64,000 nucleotides of DNA from Adiantum capillus-veneris (lineage: Eukaryota; Streptophyta; Polypodiopsida; Polypodiales; Pteridaceae). Every line of letters starts with the position of its first letter. Position 1 is the first letter of the stretch. This document shows, one piece after another, positions 45,435-57,251 of this stretch. The notes beneath the pieces were generated by a model. It did no database searches and was not told the DNA's origin. It saw only the letters and a program-made list of their open reading frames with translations. The translations under genes were made by a program, and so were the position numbers. Location: NCBI GenBank assembly GCA_014529385.2, contig CM043942.1, positions 2,086,501 through 2,150,500 of the forward strand, given 5' to 3'.

Positions 45435-45711
45435 TGTTACATGAGGAATGGGTGGTTGTTTTTGACACTAAGGGCAATCTTTCACAAAAGATTGAACATC
45501 TCTCCTCGTAATCGGCCAATATACTCCAAGTCTTAAGATTTGTTGCATAGTTTGATCTTCCGCAAAGTGAAGTCCTACTATGGTAACATGTGCCTGACTT
45601 AGGTATTTTTTTATATGAACTTAAAGCGAGCGAATCTTACCAGAAAAAGGAAAAAATGGTGATAAGAGATAAGAAAATGGGACGGGAGAAAAAAATGACA
45701 ACAAATTAACA

Positions 45712-46560
45712 CTAAACGCGTTTTGCTATTAAAGCTCTAGTGTTGATGCATAAAAGAAATATCCCGTCTCTATTTCTTTTATATAGCCGCCCAACTAGTA
45801 ATTGATACATAGACGATTGCTCAATTAAATTAGCTCTCATAAGAAGTGGTGAATCCAATTGAGCTATTGTCATCAATGACACAATTTTTTCCGAACATCT
45901 AGGTATCATTTCCACGGAGAACAAATAGGCATCTGGTAGATCATCATCTACCCCTTTAGGTGATTCCCCTGAAACAATCCTTGACAAATGATCTTCTCAT
46001 TGATGTGTAGTGCCTTTTTTTACAACCATAGTGAAATCAAATTCGAGAAGCATAATGAACCATCTCACTATTCTCCCTGTGTTGCATGGTTTGTTGACCA
46101 AATATAACAAGGTTTGGTGGTCCACAAAGAACACAAACTTGTTGGCCAATAGGTAATGTCTATACTTTTGAACGGCATAGATCATTCCTAGTCCTTCTCT
46201 TTTAGTGGTGGTGTAATTCTTTTCGGCCATATTCAATTGTCGGCTAACATACGAAATCGAAAAGTCAATTTTCCCATATCCTGGTTGAGCTAGTATACAA
46301 CCAATAGCAAAGTTTGAAGCATCTACATATACATGGAATACCTTATCCCAATTGGGTTCTTTCAATATTGGAGTTGAGGTGAGATCTTGCTTAAGCTTCA
46401 TGAAGGATTCTTCACATGCCTCGGTCCATTCAAAGTGCATAATCAAGCTATACATGGCTTTTGCAATTATAGCATATATGTAGATGAACCGTCGGTAATA
46501 TCCACATTGTCCCATAAAGGCTTGTACCCCTTTGACTGTTGTTGGTCTAGGAAATTCAAC
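45712..46560 (-). pseudogene. Gypsy-2 RNase H
   Basis: The frame 46515-45997 starts with the reverse-transcriptase connection (GQCGYYRRFI, HFEWTEACEESFMKLK). It continues with VFHVYVDASNFAIGCILAQ (first acidic site), ISYVSRQLNMAEKNYTTTKR with EGLGMIYAV (catalytic Glu), and FFVDHQTLLYLV (third Asp). A stop is followed in phase by 45987-45712, the linker to integrase. This is the usual Ty3/gypsy order. Confidence 0.92.
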
Positions 46561-46586
46561 AATGATATAGGATTTAAGAAAATCCT

Positions 46587-47506
46587 TTAAAGTCTACATT
46601 TCTCGAATACCTTTTTGAGGTGTTCAAAATGATCAGCTCGGATTGACGAATGTATGCATAAATCATCCATGTACACTTCTAAGAATTTCCTAAGATACTC
46701 TTTGAAAGCATGGCTCATCAATCTCTTAAATGTGGCTGGAGCATCAATTAACCCAAACGGCATAACCCGATAGGCAAATATACCCCATTCTATTGCAAAA
46801 GCAGTTTTATGCTGATCTTTTGGGTCTACCAAAAGTTGATTGTATCCCGAAAAACCATCTAAGAAGCTGTAAGCTTCTTTTCCTGCCACTTGTTCTAAAA
46901 CATGCTCAGTTATTGGAAGAGAAAAGTTGTCTCTAATGGTAGCTGCATTCACTTTTTTGACATTAACACACACGCGTATTTCCCATTCTTCTAGGTACTA
47001 CCACAATTGGAGACACCCAATCAGTGTGTTCAATTTCGTAAATGAATTCGGCTTCCTTTAGTTTTTCAATCTCTTCTTTGATCTTTCTAGCAAATGTTTC
47101 ATTATAAGTGTATGGTCTCTGTCTACTTGGTTTTGCGTCATCACTCATGGGTATAGTATGCTGACAGATTTCTGGATCGACACCCTTGAGATCCTTGTAA
47201 GACCAAGCGAAGATATTCCTTTAATAAGATTAGCAAAAGATTTTCTTCTTCTTCTGTTAGGTCATTTGCAATGTAAGCCGGTCTAGTCTCTTCTCTTGGT
47301 TCAGCGAAGTCTACCCTTTTAGCGTTTTCAAGTCCTTCGTAAGACTTTCCTTGTTTCCGTAGTTCCCTAACAGGTTGTTCAATTATGATTTTCCAATCTT
47401 GGAGAGTATACTTTTTGTAATGGGATGGAACATGCATTACATCCTTACCATCCTCTTTCGTGGTTTCCATTTCGTTGGTGTATATCTCCTTTAGAGCTTT
47501 TTTCAA
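46587..47506 (-). pseudogene. Gypsy-2 reverse transcriptase
   Basis: A pre-domain (47506-47141) is followed by RQRPYTYNETFARKIKEEIE and DWVSPIVVVPRRMG. After a frameshift comes 46973-46587 with YSFLDGFSGYNQL (first catalytic Asp), TAFAIEWGIFAYRVMPFGL and EVYMDDLCIHS, the Y-M-D-D catalytic box. It converts element RNA into DNA. The frames are shifted relative to each other near 46970 and 47145, so this copy cannot express an intact enzyme. Confidence 0.94.
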
Positions 47507-47682
47507 CTCTTGATATTTCTTTTTTCACTCGACTCTGGTTTTATGAGTGGTTTTTTATCCTGATGTTCTTCGTGAGTACCCTTTCTTGTTTTTCTTCGAT
47601 GTCTGAGACATTTTTGAGTTTCTGTTTGAAGGATATCTGCCAATTATTTTGTCCTTGACACAATCATTAGCATCTATCTGCA

Positions 47683-48855
47683 TTAGGAATGGTGTTCTAC
47701 TGGAACTGATGGCATAGGTCGTGCTTTCACAATTTTAGTGTCTCCCTTTCTTCTATACCATTTTCGTCTTCTTGATTTCTGGTTTGGAAAGTCAAAAAAC
47801 TTTTCCTCCCCTCCCTTTAAGAGTAATTGAGTCCTCGTATGCTCTTTTTCTGATCCCAAATCTTTTGAGGTAGCTGAGTATTCATCTAACTCATTAGTTG
47901 TGTCATAATAGAGGTCAAAAAAGATTTGTTGAGCTTTCAGCAAGTCCTTTGTTTCCTCATCTTTGTTTTCAATGTTAAGGATTGATATCATTTGGATGGG
48001 AATTATGTTGTAGACATCCTCATTGCAAAATTGAGTAGGCATAGACGTATTCACACATACATCCATTGTCGCTAAGATTTGAGTCCACTCAAATGGTTCG
48101 AATAAATGTTCTGGAAAGGGTTCAGGTATGTAGGCTTCATCTGTACAATCCCTTTCTAGGATACATTCCTCTCGTCTCAAGCTTCCATTTTCTGAAGCTC
48201 CGCACATCAAAATAGGAGTATCTTTGTTTAACCAAGATGGGAGTTTATTTTCAGCCGAAGAGACTGAATCAAACTCTTGGGATGGGTGTTTTCAAGATGT
48301 CTCTATAGGTGTGATCTTTTAGATTGACCCTTGTTATCGATCCCACTTGCTTCAAGTACGGATAGTCATTTCCCTGATCTTGGATAAGTTGTACCTGTCA
48401 TATTAAAGGTCTTCCCAATATGATTTCACCGTTGATTTTTTTCCCAAAGTCTACTATGGCAAAAGTGTGTTGATATTCAATTCCACAAGAGTTGACTATC
48501 ACTTTTTCTAGTAGCCCTAGTGGTCTCTCAATGTGTCCGTCATTTGCGTTTGTCTAATGGCTGGCTGTCCCCAGGATTCCCATACTGCTTTAGTGGCTAT
48601 GGCTATGCCAACTCCACTATCGAGTATTGCCATGGTTTCAATGTCACTATATTTCACTGGGAGGGTAGTGTTTCATTCTTCCCCTTCATAATATTCTCCG
48701 ATCTTGTTCATAGGAACTGATCTAATCTCTTTGTTTTCCGTTTCATTTGTCAACTTGCCCAGATTCTTAGAGATTAACCGCGTTATCCCCACCTTCTCTA
48801 GGGTTTTTTGTAAATCGTTCCACAAGTATGGCCTAAGTTTCAACAATTCTCCCAA
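47683..48855 (-). pseudogene. Gypsy-2 main protease and spacer
   Basis: Translation around 48.6-48.64 kb gives TMAILDSGVGIAI, the D-S-G active site of a retropepsin. It is followed by WESWGQPAI and, further on, a GEIILGRPL strand. These features parallel the gypsy-1 protease at 1.3-1.7 kb, including the preceding GEYYEG segment. Downstream, 48210-47683 is an acidic spacer ending in basic KSRRRKWYRRKG before reverse transcriptase. In-frame stops occur after GEEGE-like sequence near 48673 and within the C-terminal strand. Confidence 0.8.
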
Positions 48856-48915
48856 AGTAAGAGTGCATTGGATAGGTGTAGACAGGATTGAATGAATGTT
48901 GTCTACTTCTAGGGT

Positions 48916-51900
48916 CTATTTGGCTCTTTTTACTTGAGTGGTCTTGAAAATGATAGATTCATCTTCGTTATCTCCCAGGTAAGAAGGTAATGTTTTTAAT
49001 GTCATTGGTTTAGATATCACTGAAGCCTCCGATCTGCAATCCCCATATAAGGATTGTAAATCCATGTTCATATCAGGTGGTAGGTTATCCAACCAGACTT
49101 CGTCTATAGGAGCTAACTTTAAAGTTAGGCTCCCATTATTGATCTCTCTTACCTTTTCCCATAAGTTTCTTGGCCAGTCTTCCTCTACAAATGGAATTCC
49201 ATCTAAGGCATCTTCGCTGTCCGGCACTATAAGCTCTGGTTCATTTGTTTCAATGTGGGGTTCTGCCACCACATCAAATTTTGCTTTCGTTTCTTCTACC
49301 GCAAGCTCTTCTGGTTTTGCAATACTTTCAAGTTTGGGTTTTTGTTTATCCAGCATTTCTTGCGTGATTCTTACCAAGTTTTGATAAGCTTCTAGCTTAG
49401 ATGCTTCCATCTCTGGAGATGGATAGTTTTTCCACTTGTTTTCCATTTTTTGGCTTGCTTTAAGTCCTACTTGGTAGGCTTCCAAGGCAGCATTGGTAGG
49501 CTCAAAAATTTTATCAACCAGAATGGATCCTCTAGATTTCACAATTGTTTCCTTGAATTCACTGCCAGTTTCATTCAACTTGTCCTGGGCTAGAATTTTT
49601 TCTTTCTCTTCGTTTTCAACCCATTGTTTTTGTTTTCTCATCTCATATCTCTTGCTTCTACTCCTTTTGATTCTTTGAGAAGAAACTTTCGTGTTCTCCG
49701 AATCATCAGAGGAATTGTGTTTCTTTTTCTTTTCCTGGGATCTAGTGATTACCTTGATTGGAACAATCGGTTCACTCTCCGATGAGCTACTAGGCTTCAC
49801 TTGGACTACGTTGACTACAGTTTTTCCCTTGTTCAAAGGATTCTTAGGACAATCTTCCGGAAAGTGTCCTCCCTTTTTGCAACATTATATGCAATAGGCT
49901 TCAATTGGTTTGAGGTTTTTGTCAGGCTCTGGACATTCATTCTTCCAATGGTCATCAGTACCACAGTTATGACAGTTTCCTATTCTAGGCTTCATCATGG
50001 GTCTTCCCATAGGAGATCTGACACCTTGATTAGCTACATAGTACATTGATGCAAGCTCTGGTGAAGCATAAGTCATCGTTTCCTCCATTGGTGGTGGATG
50101 TGGACTATACCAATCTCCCTCTACCATTATTGTAGATGGACTAGGCTTTGCATAGGGTGTACCAGGCACTAATGCTTATTCATCTATAACTCCTTCTGAG
50201 TGTATGTACTTTACAGGCACCGCATTATATCCTGTATAAGGAGGTTGTTGTCCCAACACAGGTTGAGGTCTCTGCATACTCATTGGTGGTCTTTGAACTT
50301 GAGCCATATTAGGCTGATATCTGTACGTGGGTTGTCCCTGGGGCCTCATCGGCACGTACTTAACATTTCCATCATACTTTGGTTTGAAGTAGCACTTGTG
50401 GGTCTCGTGGTTGGTCTATTTACCCTTGATTGCACACCATTTTTGTGGCCTAATTGGTTGTCTCTGTGGGGGTATCCCCTATACTGGTCCCCTCATAGGT
50501 GCTTTTTGCATATTGTTTATCATGTCATTCATTCTTTTTAGCATATCTTCTATGGATGAGAGTGGTGCCGCAGCAGCCATTCCCACTTGTGCTCGTTTTG
50601 TGGATGCTGTCTTCTTGCTTTGGTTATCCTTAGGGACATCCTCTTCATTGAAGATCTCACAATTGTCTCCTACGTCAATAGCATCAGACACACATGCCTC
50701 GAGGGTTGTATGCTTTTTACTATAGAGTATAGCATGAAGTTATTTGTTTAGTAGTCCCTCCAAAAACAAGGATACAAGTCGTTCTTCCACAGGTATCTCC
50801 ATCTCTGAGCATCTAGCAATGTATTGTTTCATTCGAGTTGCACAATCCCTAACAGACTCACCATGTTTCCATTTAAAGCTGTAGATTTGAGCTACCGTAT
50901 TATGTTTAATCCCTGTTTTAGAACAAGCAGCTACAAATCCTTGAGCTAATGTGTTCAAGTCCATGATCGATCCTGGTGGAATGTTTTGGAACCATGTCAA
51001 AGCTTTTCCTTCTAATGTCATTACAAACCCCTCGAATTGAGTATGGAAATCGAATATACGCTCTGCTCTTAGCACTTGCTTAAATCTTGCTAAGTGGTCA
51101 TATGGATCCCCTGATCCATTGTATTTTTTGATCCATTTTTGAAAATCAGCTGGTCTAACACGTCTATTCGGTTCACCTCCAGGTCTTCTGGGAGTTGGTC
51201 CTATTTTGAGTCCTTTAAACAGTCTGTCGGAAATAGTGACTCATGTAGCCCTGGACTGGCCTTAGTGTCACCTGATTTTCTACTTGATGAGGTGATTTCT
51301 GGTTTCTTTACATTACTCTCAGATGATCTCTCACGATGTTCGTCTCTTGGAGTGGTTTCTGGTCCTTGACCCAATATCCAATCCCGTATAGAATACCCCT
51401 GGTATTTGGTTTGTCTACCTCCTCAGGAGTCATCATAACAAAATTGTTGTTATAACAATCCCTAAACAAATAACTTGGTAGATCCGCAAATCTCTTATCT
51501 TTGATCTTGAAGATATAGATGATCTTCATGGTCGTTAATTATCCTGGTCTAGCATGAGAAGTCCAAAAAAGATCTTTTATGTTTTCTATCTTCCCAACAA
51601 TAGACTCCGATCCTAGGATTATTTGTACTAAGCCGTTTCAATGGCTTCAAGTCTACTTGATAGTATCCCTCGAATTCCAAAGTTGGTGGTCCTTCTTTTG
51701 CTGACATATCTGGGATTATAGTGTTTACTTCTAATCCCCATTTGTCTACCACGTCAGGGTTTTTGACTTGTACATATTGAGTTTCGTTTCGATCCATGTA
51801 CATTTTTCCTTGTTTGTTTGCCCTATCCTCTTCTTCGAACTCAATACCATGGTCATCAATGCAAATAGCATACTCTTCGTTAGGATCCAAGTAAACCTAG

Positions 51901-52145
51901 GCTTTATGACGGTTAATCTTGTAAAAAGAGAGTATATTCTTATAGCGCATTGTCGTTCCGGTTTCCGAGTGAGTCGAGTAAGAAGACATTTCGGATGTTG
52001 AATCTGAAAAAGTGTCCGCCGAGACTTCTTCAAGAATTGTGTGCAAGGAATTTCTTTGATTCACGCTTTCTTCAGTGGATACTCTATTGGTGTTTTCTTC
52101 GAATAGACCTTGATTTCCTATAACATGACTGGATTTAAGATTCAT
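48916..52145 (-). pseudogene. gag: Gypsy-2 Gag polyprotein
   Basis: Frames at 52145-51897 and 51890-51549 form an acidic N-terminal domain interrupted by a TAG. After shifts, 51075-50740 has FDFHTQFEGFVMTLEGKALT and KHGESVRDCATRMKQYI, the plant retrotransposon Gag domain. Then 50691-49885 carries a Pro-rich segment and CHNCGTDDHWKNEC, a canonical zinc knuckle. A TAA at 49882 falls inside what looks like a second, altered knuckle (CCKKGGHFPEDC). The frame 49836-48916 is Lys/Glu-rich. Gag forms the particle and packages RNA. From about 51 kb to 43 kb most pieces share one phase, which suggests a single Gag-Pol polyprotein originally. Confidence 0.85.
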
Positions 52146-54369
52146 ATAGACTTATGAAGCCCTGGATAGGGTACTCACCTTGGATTGACTTATCGTCAAT
52201 TTCCACTCGATTCAATTGCAACTTTCTATCAAGCCATTGATTTCTCGTATACAACCTGATTCCTGTACAAAATAAATCAAATTATCTATTTTTCTATGAG
52301 GACAGTAGAGCTCTTGAGAACCCTCGTTATTGGTCTCTGTATATCACTTCAAACCGTGCTATGGAAGTCAAAATTTTGATTTTCAGATTCAGCTTTAGCA
52401 AAATCAAAGGTCTAATCTGCAACCTGTAAACTGAGTGTATCTGTACCAATTTCGATCCGATTGAAACCCAAAATTTTCCTTTGGCCTTATATTATGCTGG
52501 TCTAACACTGTATAAGCCCAAAAGTCAAAATTGAAGTCTCTAGATAGTAGAAGTAAATAATCGCGATTATTTACTTTTGTCAAATTTTTACACTTGATTG
52601 ATAGGTTTGGCAAGTATACAACTTGTTAAAGCCCTTGGATAAGTTTCAACAAATTTGGACAAAATTTGATCAAATTTACCCACTGTTCCGTGTCCGCAGA
52701 CTTTGATTTCGAGAATATGGCTTAAGTCTCACTTTTGTGGTCCAAATTTCACCAAAATTTATTTGTGAGGTCTACTTGATGTGCTTGACCTTGTGCTATA
52801 CTCAAGTTTTGAAACAGATGTAAATAATCACGATTATTTACTTCTGATAATTTTTTGCAAATTTTTGTCCCAACTTTGACACAGATCTGTTAATACTAGT
52901 CTGTAAAAAATCTGCCACTTTTGTGGCTTTTTGAGACTTTTGTAAAAAAATTCTCAACACTATGTTAGTTATCTAAATAGAAAATGGTTTCAGGGAATTA
53001 TGACCGACATTCAATATGAGTTGATAAAAAATAGTACAGAGGTAATTGAAGATCTAAAGGTGTCTTTCCATTGCCATCTTCTACATCTAATTTATGCGGA
53101 TGGAAAAAAAATTTATATTCCTTTTCAAAGTAAATCAAATCATTGTTAAGCAGGCCCAAACTTCTTTGAAAAATCGCTCATTAGGTATTTGATAGATGTA
53201 AAAAGCTTTTTTAACCCATATACAAATACTACCGATGTTTTTTACTTCTCCAAGTTAAGTGGTGTTGAAGTGCAGTTTTACATAAGATTTACTAATTTTA
53301 GAAAAATAAATTTTTTATTTTTGAGCTTTTCATGTAAATTGTGTATTTAGAAACCTTTTTCATATCTTGAATCCATAATTAAGAAGTTTCATGAAATTTT
53401 GATGTCATATACAAAAGTTATGTTTCATTTACTAGAATGCTGATATGAGCCATTTTTGTGGCTTCAGCCTGTTTTGTGGCTCATTACAAGTCTAGTGTTA
53501 AGCACCTTTTGTTAAGGTCACTAGCCAATTTTCATCAAGTTTGGACAATTGTTGGTCAAATGGTCATCAGTTATCTATCTGCAGACTAACTTTGCAATTT
53601 TTATCACAATTTTCACTCCAGTGATCCAAATCTTACCAAATTTGGTTTGTGGACTTATACAACATGGTAAAGCTAGTGGTATGCCAAGTTGGTCAAAAAA
53701 GTTCAAAAACAGGGCAGATGTAAATAATCGCGATGATTTACTTTTGCCAAAATTTTGCAAGTTTTTGGTCAACTGAGCATATACACATTTTTATCACATC
53801 AATATAAGCTTATGAATCAATTCTCAACAAGTTTGAATAAAGTTTTTCTCAATTCACACTCAAGATTCAAAAAGTCAGTACAAACTCAAAGAACCCGCTG
53901 GTCCAGTCGAATTGAGTGAATTCGAGTCTTTTCAAGCTATTTCTAGCTGTGGACCTGAAATTATGCAACTTTACATAACAACTCACACTTGATTCTTTCA
54001 GAGAGAGAAATGTTATGAAATCCACCTCGGATCCTACTTACCCTACTCCTAGTTTCTCATTCAATGGGGTTGTGGAAAGTTTCCACAAACACTCCTTTTC
54101 TTGTGTTTTTTTATGTTTTTCAAAGTCTTGATCTTAAGAATTGTCTCGTCTACCAATCATTCTCCAAATCCTAATCTAAATCTACAATCCTGCAGTCCTA
54201 AAGGTACTCGACAAGTACGATTACTTCCAAGCTACCTCTACACAGCAAAAGACGACAATCTTAACCTATGCGGTTTCTAAAAGAAAGTTTTTGAACTCTA
54301 GGTGAACCTAGAGGAAGTTAAAGGACAATTACACAAGATGCTCATGTTTTTTCCTAGTTTAGGTCTCTT
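52146..54369 (-). other. Gypsy-2 untranslated leader (2.2 kb)
   Basis: An unusually long leader lies between the primer site and Gag. It contains three copies of the AAATAATCGCGATTATTT-type palindrome (about 52553-52574, 52820-52843 and 53720-53743). I see no domain; short frames here appear accidental. Long leaders are known from Ogre-like elements, some with an extra upstream frame, but I find none here. Confidence 0.6.
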
Positions 54370-54390
54370 CGATCCCCGGCAACGGCGCCA
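54370..54390 (-). promoter_or_regulatory. Gypsy-2 primer-binding site (tRNA-Asp)
   Basis: The plus strand equals the last 21 bases of plant tRNA-Asp including CCA, with no mismatch to the sequence I recall. Only the tRNA 3' end is present, so it is a primer site and not a tRNA gene. It lies two bases from the LTR end. Confidence 0.95.
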
Positions 54391-54392
54391 AA

Positions 54393-55337
54393 TGTGGGAT
54401 ATATGTCTAACCTCACCATCCTATCTTATTGCAGTATTAGCGAGAACCACGATTAATTTGTCAAACCATGGGACGAAGCTGGCTCGACTAGTGTATAGAG
54501 GATACAAGAGGTTGTCAATCTCTCGAAAAAAAACTAACAACTTGCATCTAACTGAGGCTACACTCAAGTGACTGAATTCACCAAAAGCCAATCGCTCATC
54601 GGCAAGCAAATCACATCCGTTACAGCATCAAATGACAACCAAACATAACGAAACTTCTAGGACAAGTTTACAAGACCTAAGCACACATGTCCATGGCCTC
54701 AAACCCCACTTTAGTTCAAGTTCCAAAATCGCGATTATTAACAGCAGTGGATTTTTGACCTAGTCGTTTTCGACCCAGAATCCATCTACATGCTTAGCAA
54801 TGATGCCCCAATACCCGCCTATGCTTATTTTTTAATTTAAGAGTGTAAATTCCTAGTTATGATGAAATTAGGCCGCGGGTCGAGGCTGCGGGTCGGCGAC
54901 GCCAAAAGCTACGAAATACTGTGAATGGCTTACTTCAATGCGTAGAGCTCTTACCAGCAGTTGTAATGCAACAAACGCGTTCGCACTGTGACAATCGGAG
55001 AGGGAGTAGGAAGCGCGACAATGAGAGAAGTGAGCGTCGTTAGCTCACGCTATGTATTTCTTATCCAAAAACTTATAAAAACTTACAGAAATCGGCTTTT
55101 ATACCTTAGCCAAGGTTTTTGGGTGGTCAAAAGTAATAATTTGAGTTCTACCAAAGTTAAGAATTAACTGGCTGATACAATCTGGAAGCTTGTAGCCCCG
55201 GCTCATTAACTACAAAGTTTACCAAGAAATAGGAGTTACAATATTCCCAATTTATCAAAAAAATAATGCTTTACAAGGAGAACTCCCAAAAATGGTGTCC
55301 GCATTAGCTTGCTGCTAACATTAGCTTGCTGCTAACA
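54393..55337 (-). repeat. Gypsy-2 5' LTR
   Basis: This is the partner of 36268-37171. It carries a TATAAAA box on the minus strand at 55097-55103. It differs by a ~20-bp GGTCGAGGCTGCGGGTCGGC insertion-like duplication near 54885. It also has a 17-bp tandem duplication at its outer end (55304-55320 and 55321-55337), each copy ending GCTAACA. It is followed by the ATGGT target duplication. Confidence 0.95.
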
Positions 55338-55342
55338 ATGGT

Positions 55343-56095
55343 TTGCAGATTAAAGAAAAACTTGTATAATATAAATCAAGCATCAAGACAATGGTACTTA
55401 AAGTTCAATCGATGGATGTTAGATCAACGATTCAGAAGATGCAACTTAGATAATTACGTCTACACAAAGAATTTGGGAGATGGGAAGTTCATCATCCTAA
55501 TGTTGTATGTTGATGACATGCTGATTGCAAGTGCCAACATCCAGGACATCAAAGACCTAAAAGAGGAGTTGTCTAAATATTTTCCAATGAAAGATTTAGG
55601 TGCTACAAAGAGGATACTTGGTATGAAGATATCAAGAGAAAGGACGAAGAAGACAATAAAGCTATCTCAAGAGGATTACATCAAGAAGTTACTAGAAAGG
55701 TTTGCAATGCAAAATGCAAAAACGGTTTCTATACCTTTGGCTGGTCACTTTAAAATAACCAAGGATATGTGTCCAAAGACACAAGAGGAGATAACCTATA
55801 TGTCTAAGGTTCCATATGCTGCAGCGGTAGGTTCTCTTATGTATGCTATGGTCTGGACAAGGCCAGACATTGCCCATGCAGTAGGAGTTGTAAGTAGGTT
55901 CATGGACAACCCAGGTAAAGAGCACTGGCAAGCTGTGAAGTGGATACTTACGTATCTAAAAGGGACAACAACAAATGCTTTGTATTTTTGAGGAACTGAC
56001 ATTTTTCTAGAAGGGTATGCTGATGCAGATATGGCAGGTGACAAAGATACTCGAAGGAGCACTACTGGCTATGTCTTCACGGTAGGAGGCATAGC
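55343..56095 (+). pseudogene. Copia-B reverse transcriptase C-terminal half and RNase H start
   Basis: The segment resumes copia-B right after the gypsy-2 target duplication: CRLKKNLYNINQASRQWYLK, then MLYVDDMLIAS with the Y-V-D-D catalytic box, FPMKDLGATKRILGM and TRPDIAHAVGVVSRF. A TGA (55989) is followed in phase by the first RNase H motif, YADADMAGDKDTRRSTTGYV. Homology stops near 56095, before the catalytic Glu. The frame is open for 221 codons but is only a fragment; the start codons in it are not natural. Confidence 0.92.
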
Positions 56096-56396
56096 ATTGA
56101 ACTTGTCTGCCATATTCCTACACAGCACCAAAAATCTGCAACTTGCACAAAACCTGCAACCTTGTTGTAATGGTATGTGTGATCTACTAAACACTCAACA
56201 AGAGTAACCATAGCTCATATACATATATCCACAATCAGGCATACATGTACCAACTCTGTTTGCACACAATTTTGCATGCAAATCTGTAACCTGCACAGAA
56301 ACCAGAAAATTGAAAATTTGGTTGTCCCTGTTTGATTACATGTACCAGACCTCGATCTCTCAGATAATAGATCCTAAATTGAGCTTAGTACCGAAC

Positions 56397-56490
<94 letters not shown>

Positions 56491-56885
56491 AAACCAACCA
56501 ACCTTGGCAATGAATTGATGAAATACAATGGGGGCCTCAGGTGCTTAAATATACTAGCCTTGGGGGCCATAAGTACCTCCCTAAGGAAATTTCCTTACCC
56601 AAGATTTGTCAAATAAGTAAAATAAATACCTAAAGCCAAAATAAACAATTGGGATCACATTGGACTATTCACTTGAGATTCTATAAACTTTAACACCCTC
56701 TCTGCAGCTCATAGTGGACAAACATAGTGAGACCAAGTTGATGAAGAAGCTACCACGGACACACCTCGGATTTGTTGTTATCAACGTATCACCTTAGAAG
56801 AATGCCATCTTGTGCAAGGTGCCTTTGGCATTTATAGATTGGTGGAGATCATCGTGTCAGTACATTGTGTAGGTAGCTCTAACTT
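56096..56885. repeat. Repeat insertion and remnant of the copia-A leader
   Basis: Between the copia-B break and the copia-A primer site lies AT-rich text. A long (TG)n(AG)n tract follows at 56400-56487. After it comes one copy (about 56500-56840) of the repeat that forms the array at 59.0-60.2 kb, recognisable by CTTGGGGGCCATAAGTACC and TAACACCCTCTCTGCAGC. Only the last ~45 bp next to the primer site look like original copia-A leader. The copia-A Gag N-terminus is not found. Confidence 0.55.
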
Positions 56886-56898
56886 GGCTCTGATACCA
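56886..56898 (-). promoter_or_regulatory. Copia-A primer-binding site (initiator tRNA-Met)
   Basis: The minus strand reads TGGTATCAGAGCC, the classic complement of the initiator tRNA-Met 3' end used by most plant copia elements. It directly abuts the LTR. Confidence 0.93.
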
Positions 56899-57251
56899 TG
56901 AAAAGAAAGAGGAGAGAAGAGAGAGACCTTCTCCCAAGCTACACACAGACACACACAGAGAAGAAGATACACACGGTAGAGGGATGAACTTTCTTCTTCA
57001 TCTAGTTCACAAAATGAGTGTGTATATACATAATGAAGAAGCTACTACATAAGTAGTACAATCAAAGAGAGATGCGGTCCATAATGTGAAACTGCTAAGT
57101 AGCTATGCTGGCTAGATAGATATGCCAACTATAGAATCCCTACTGAGGATACGCCATTTTGGTCACCAACTGTGTCGGTGATGTAAATGTGGCCAACGGT
57201 CACCAAGGCCTACCAAGAGTTCCAGCTCATGGAGAGCTCGACACCTCAACA
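56899..57251 (-). repeat. Copia-A 5' LTR
   Basis: This 353-bp LTR begins TGAAAAG and ends CAACA, matching 11169-11522. A TGTATATACA promoter-like word lies at 57021-57030. It is followed by the CATCC target duplication. Confidence 0.92.

Larger units (their letters stand above)
36268..55337 (-). mobile_element. Gypsy-2: complete 19.07-kb Ty3/gypsy retrotransposon
   Basis: Both LTRs are present (904 and 945 bp), start TG and end CA on the coding strand, and are flanked by ATGGT (36263-36267 and 55338-55342). A perfect 21-bp tRNA-Asp primer site lies 2 bp inside the 5' LTR and a polypurine tract abuts the 3' LTR. On the minus strand follow a 2.2-kb leader, Gag with a zinc knuckle, protease, reverse transcriptase, RNase H, integrase with a GPF module, a second protease-like domain, a 2-kb non-coding region and a 3-kb extra frame with coiled coil. 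It is about twice the size of a usual gypsy element, as in the Athila/Tat/Ogre group. Stops and frameshifts throughout show decay. Confidence 0.95.
33757..56095 (+). mobile_element. Copia-B: Ty1/copia element split by gypsy-2
   Basis: Plus-strand copia coding sequence runs from 34389 to 36267, stops exactly at the gypsy-2 insertion, and resumes at 55343. Removing gypsy-2 with one ATGGT copy makes the reverse-transcriptase frame continuous at the correct residue. The element lacks a visible Gag and ends inside RNase H near 56095 without a 3' LTR, so it is truncated at the right end. It lies in opposite orientation within the gag/leader region of copia-A. Confidence 0.88.

Noticed and set aside
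54370-54390. tRNA-Asp gene fragment
   Set aside because: Only the 3'-terminal 21 bases including CCA match, and they abut an LTR; this is a retrotransposon primer-binding site.
55326-55991. Independent reverse-transcriptase gene
   Set aside because: It is the second half of copia-B; the first half ends at 36267 and the two are separated by gypsy-2 with matching target duplications.
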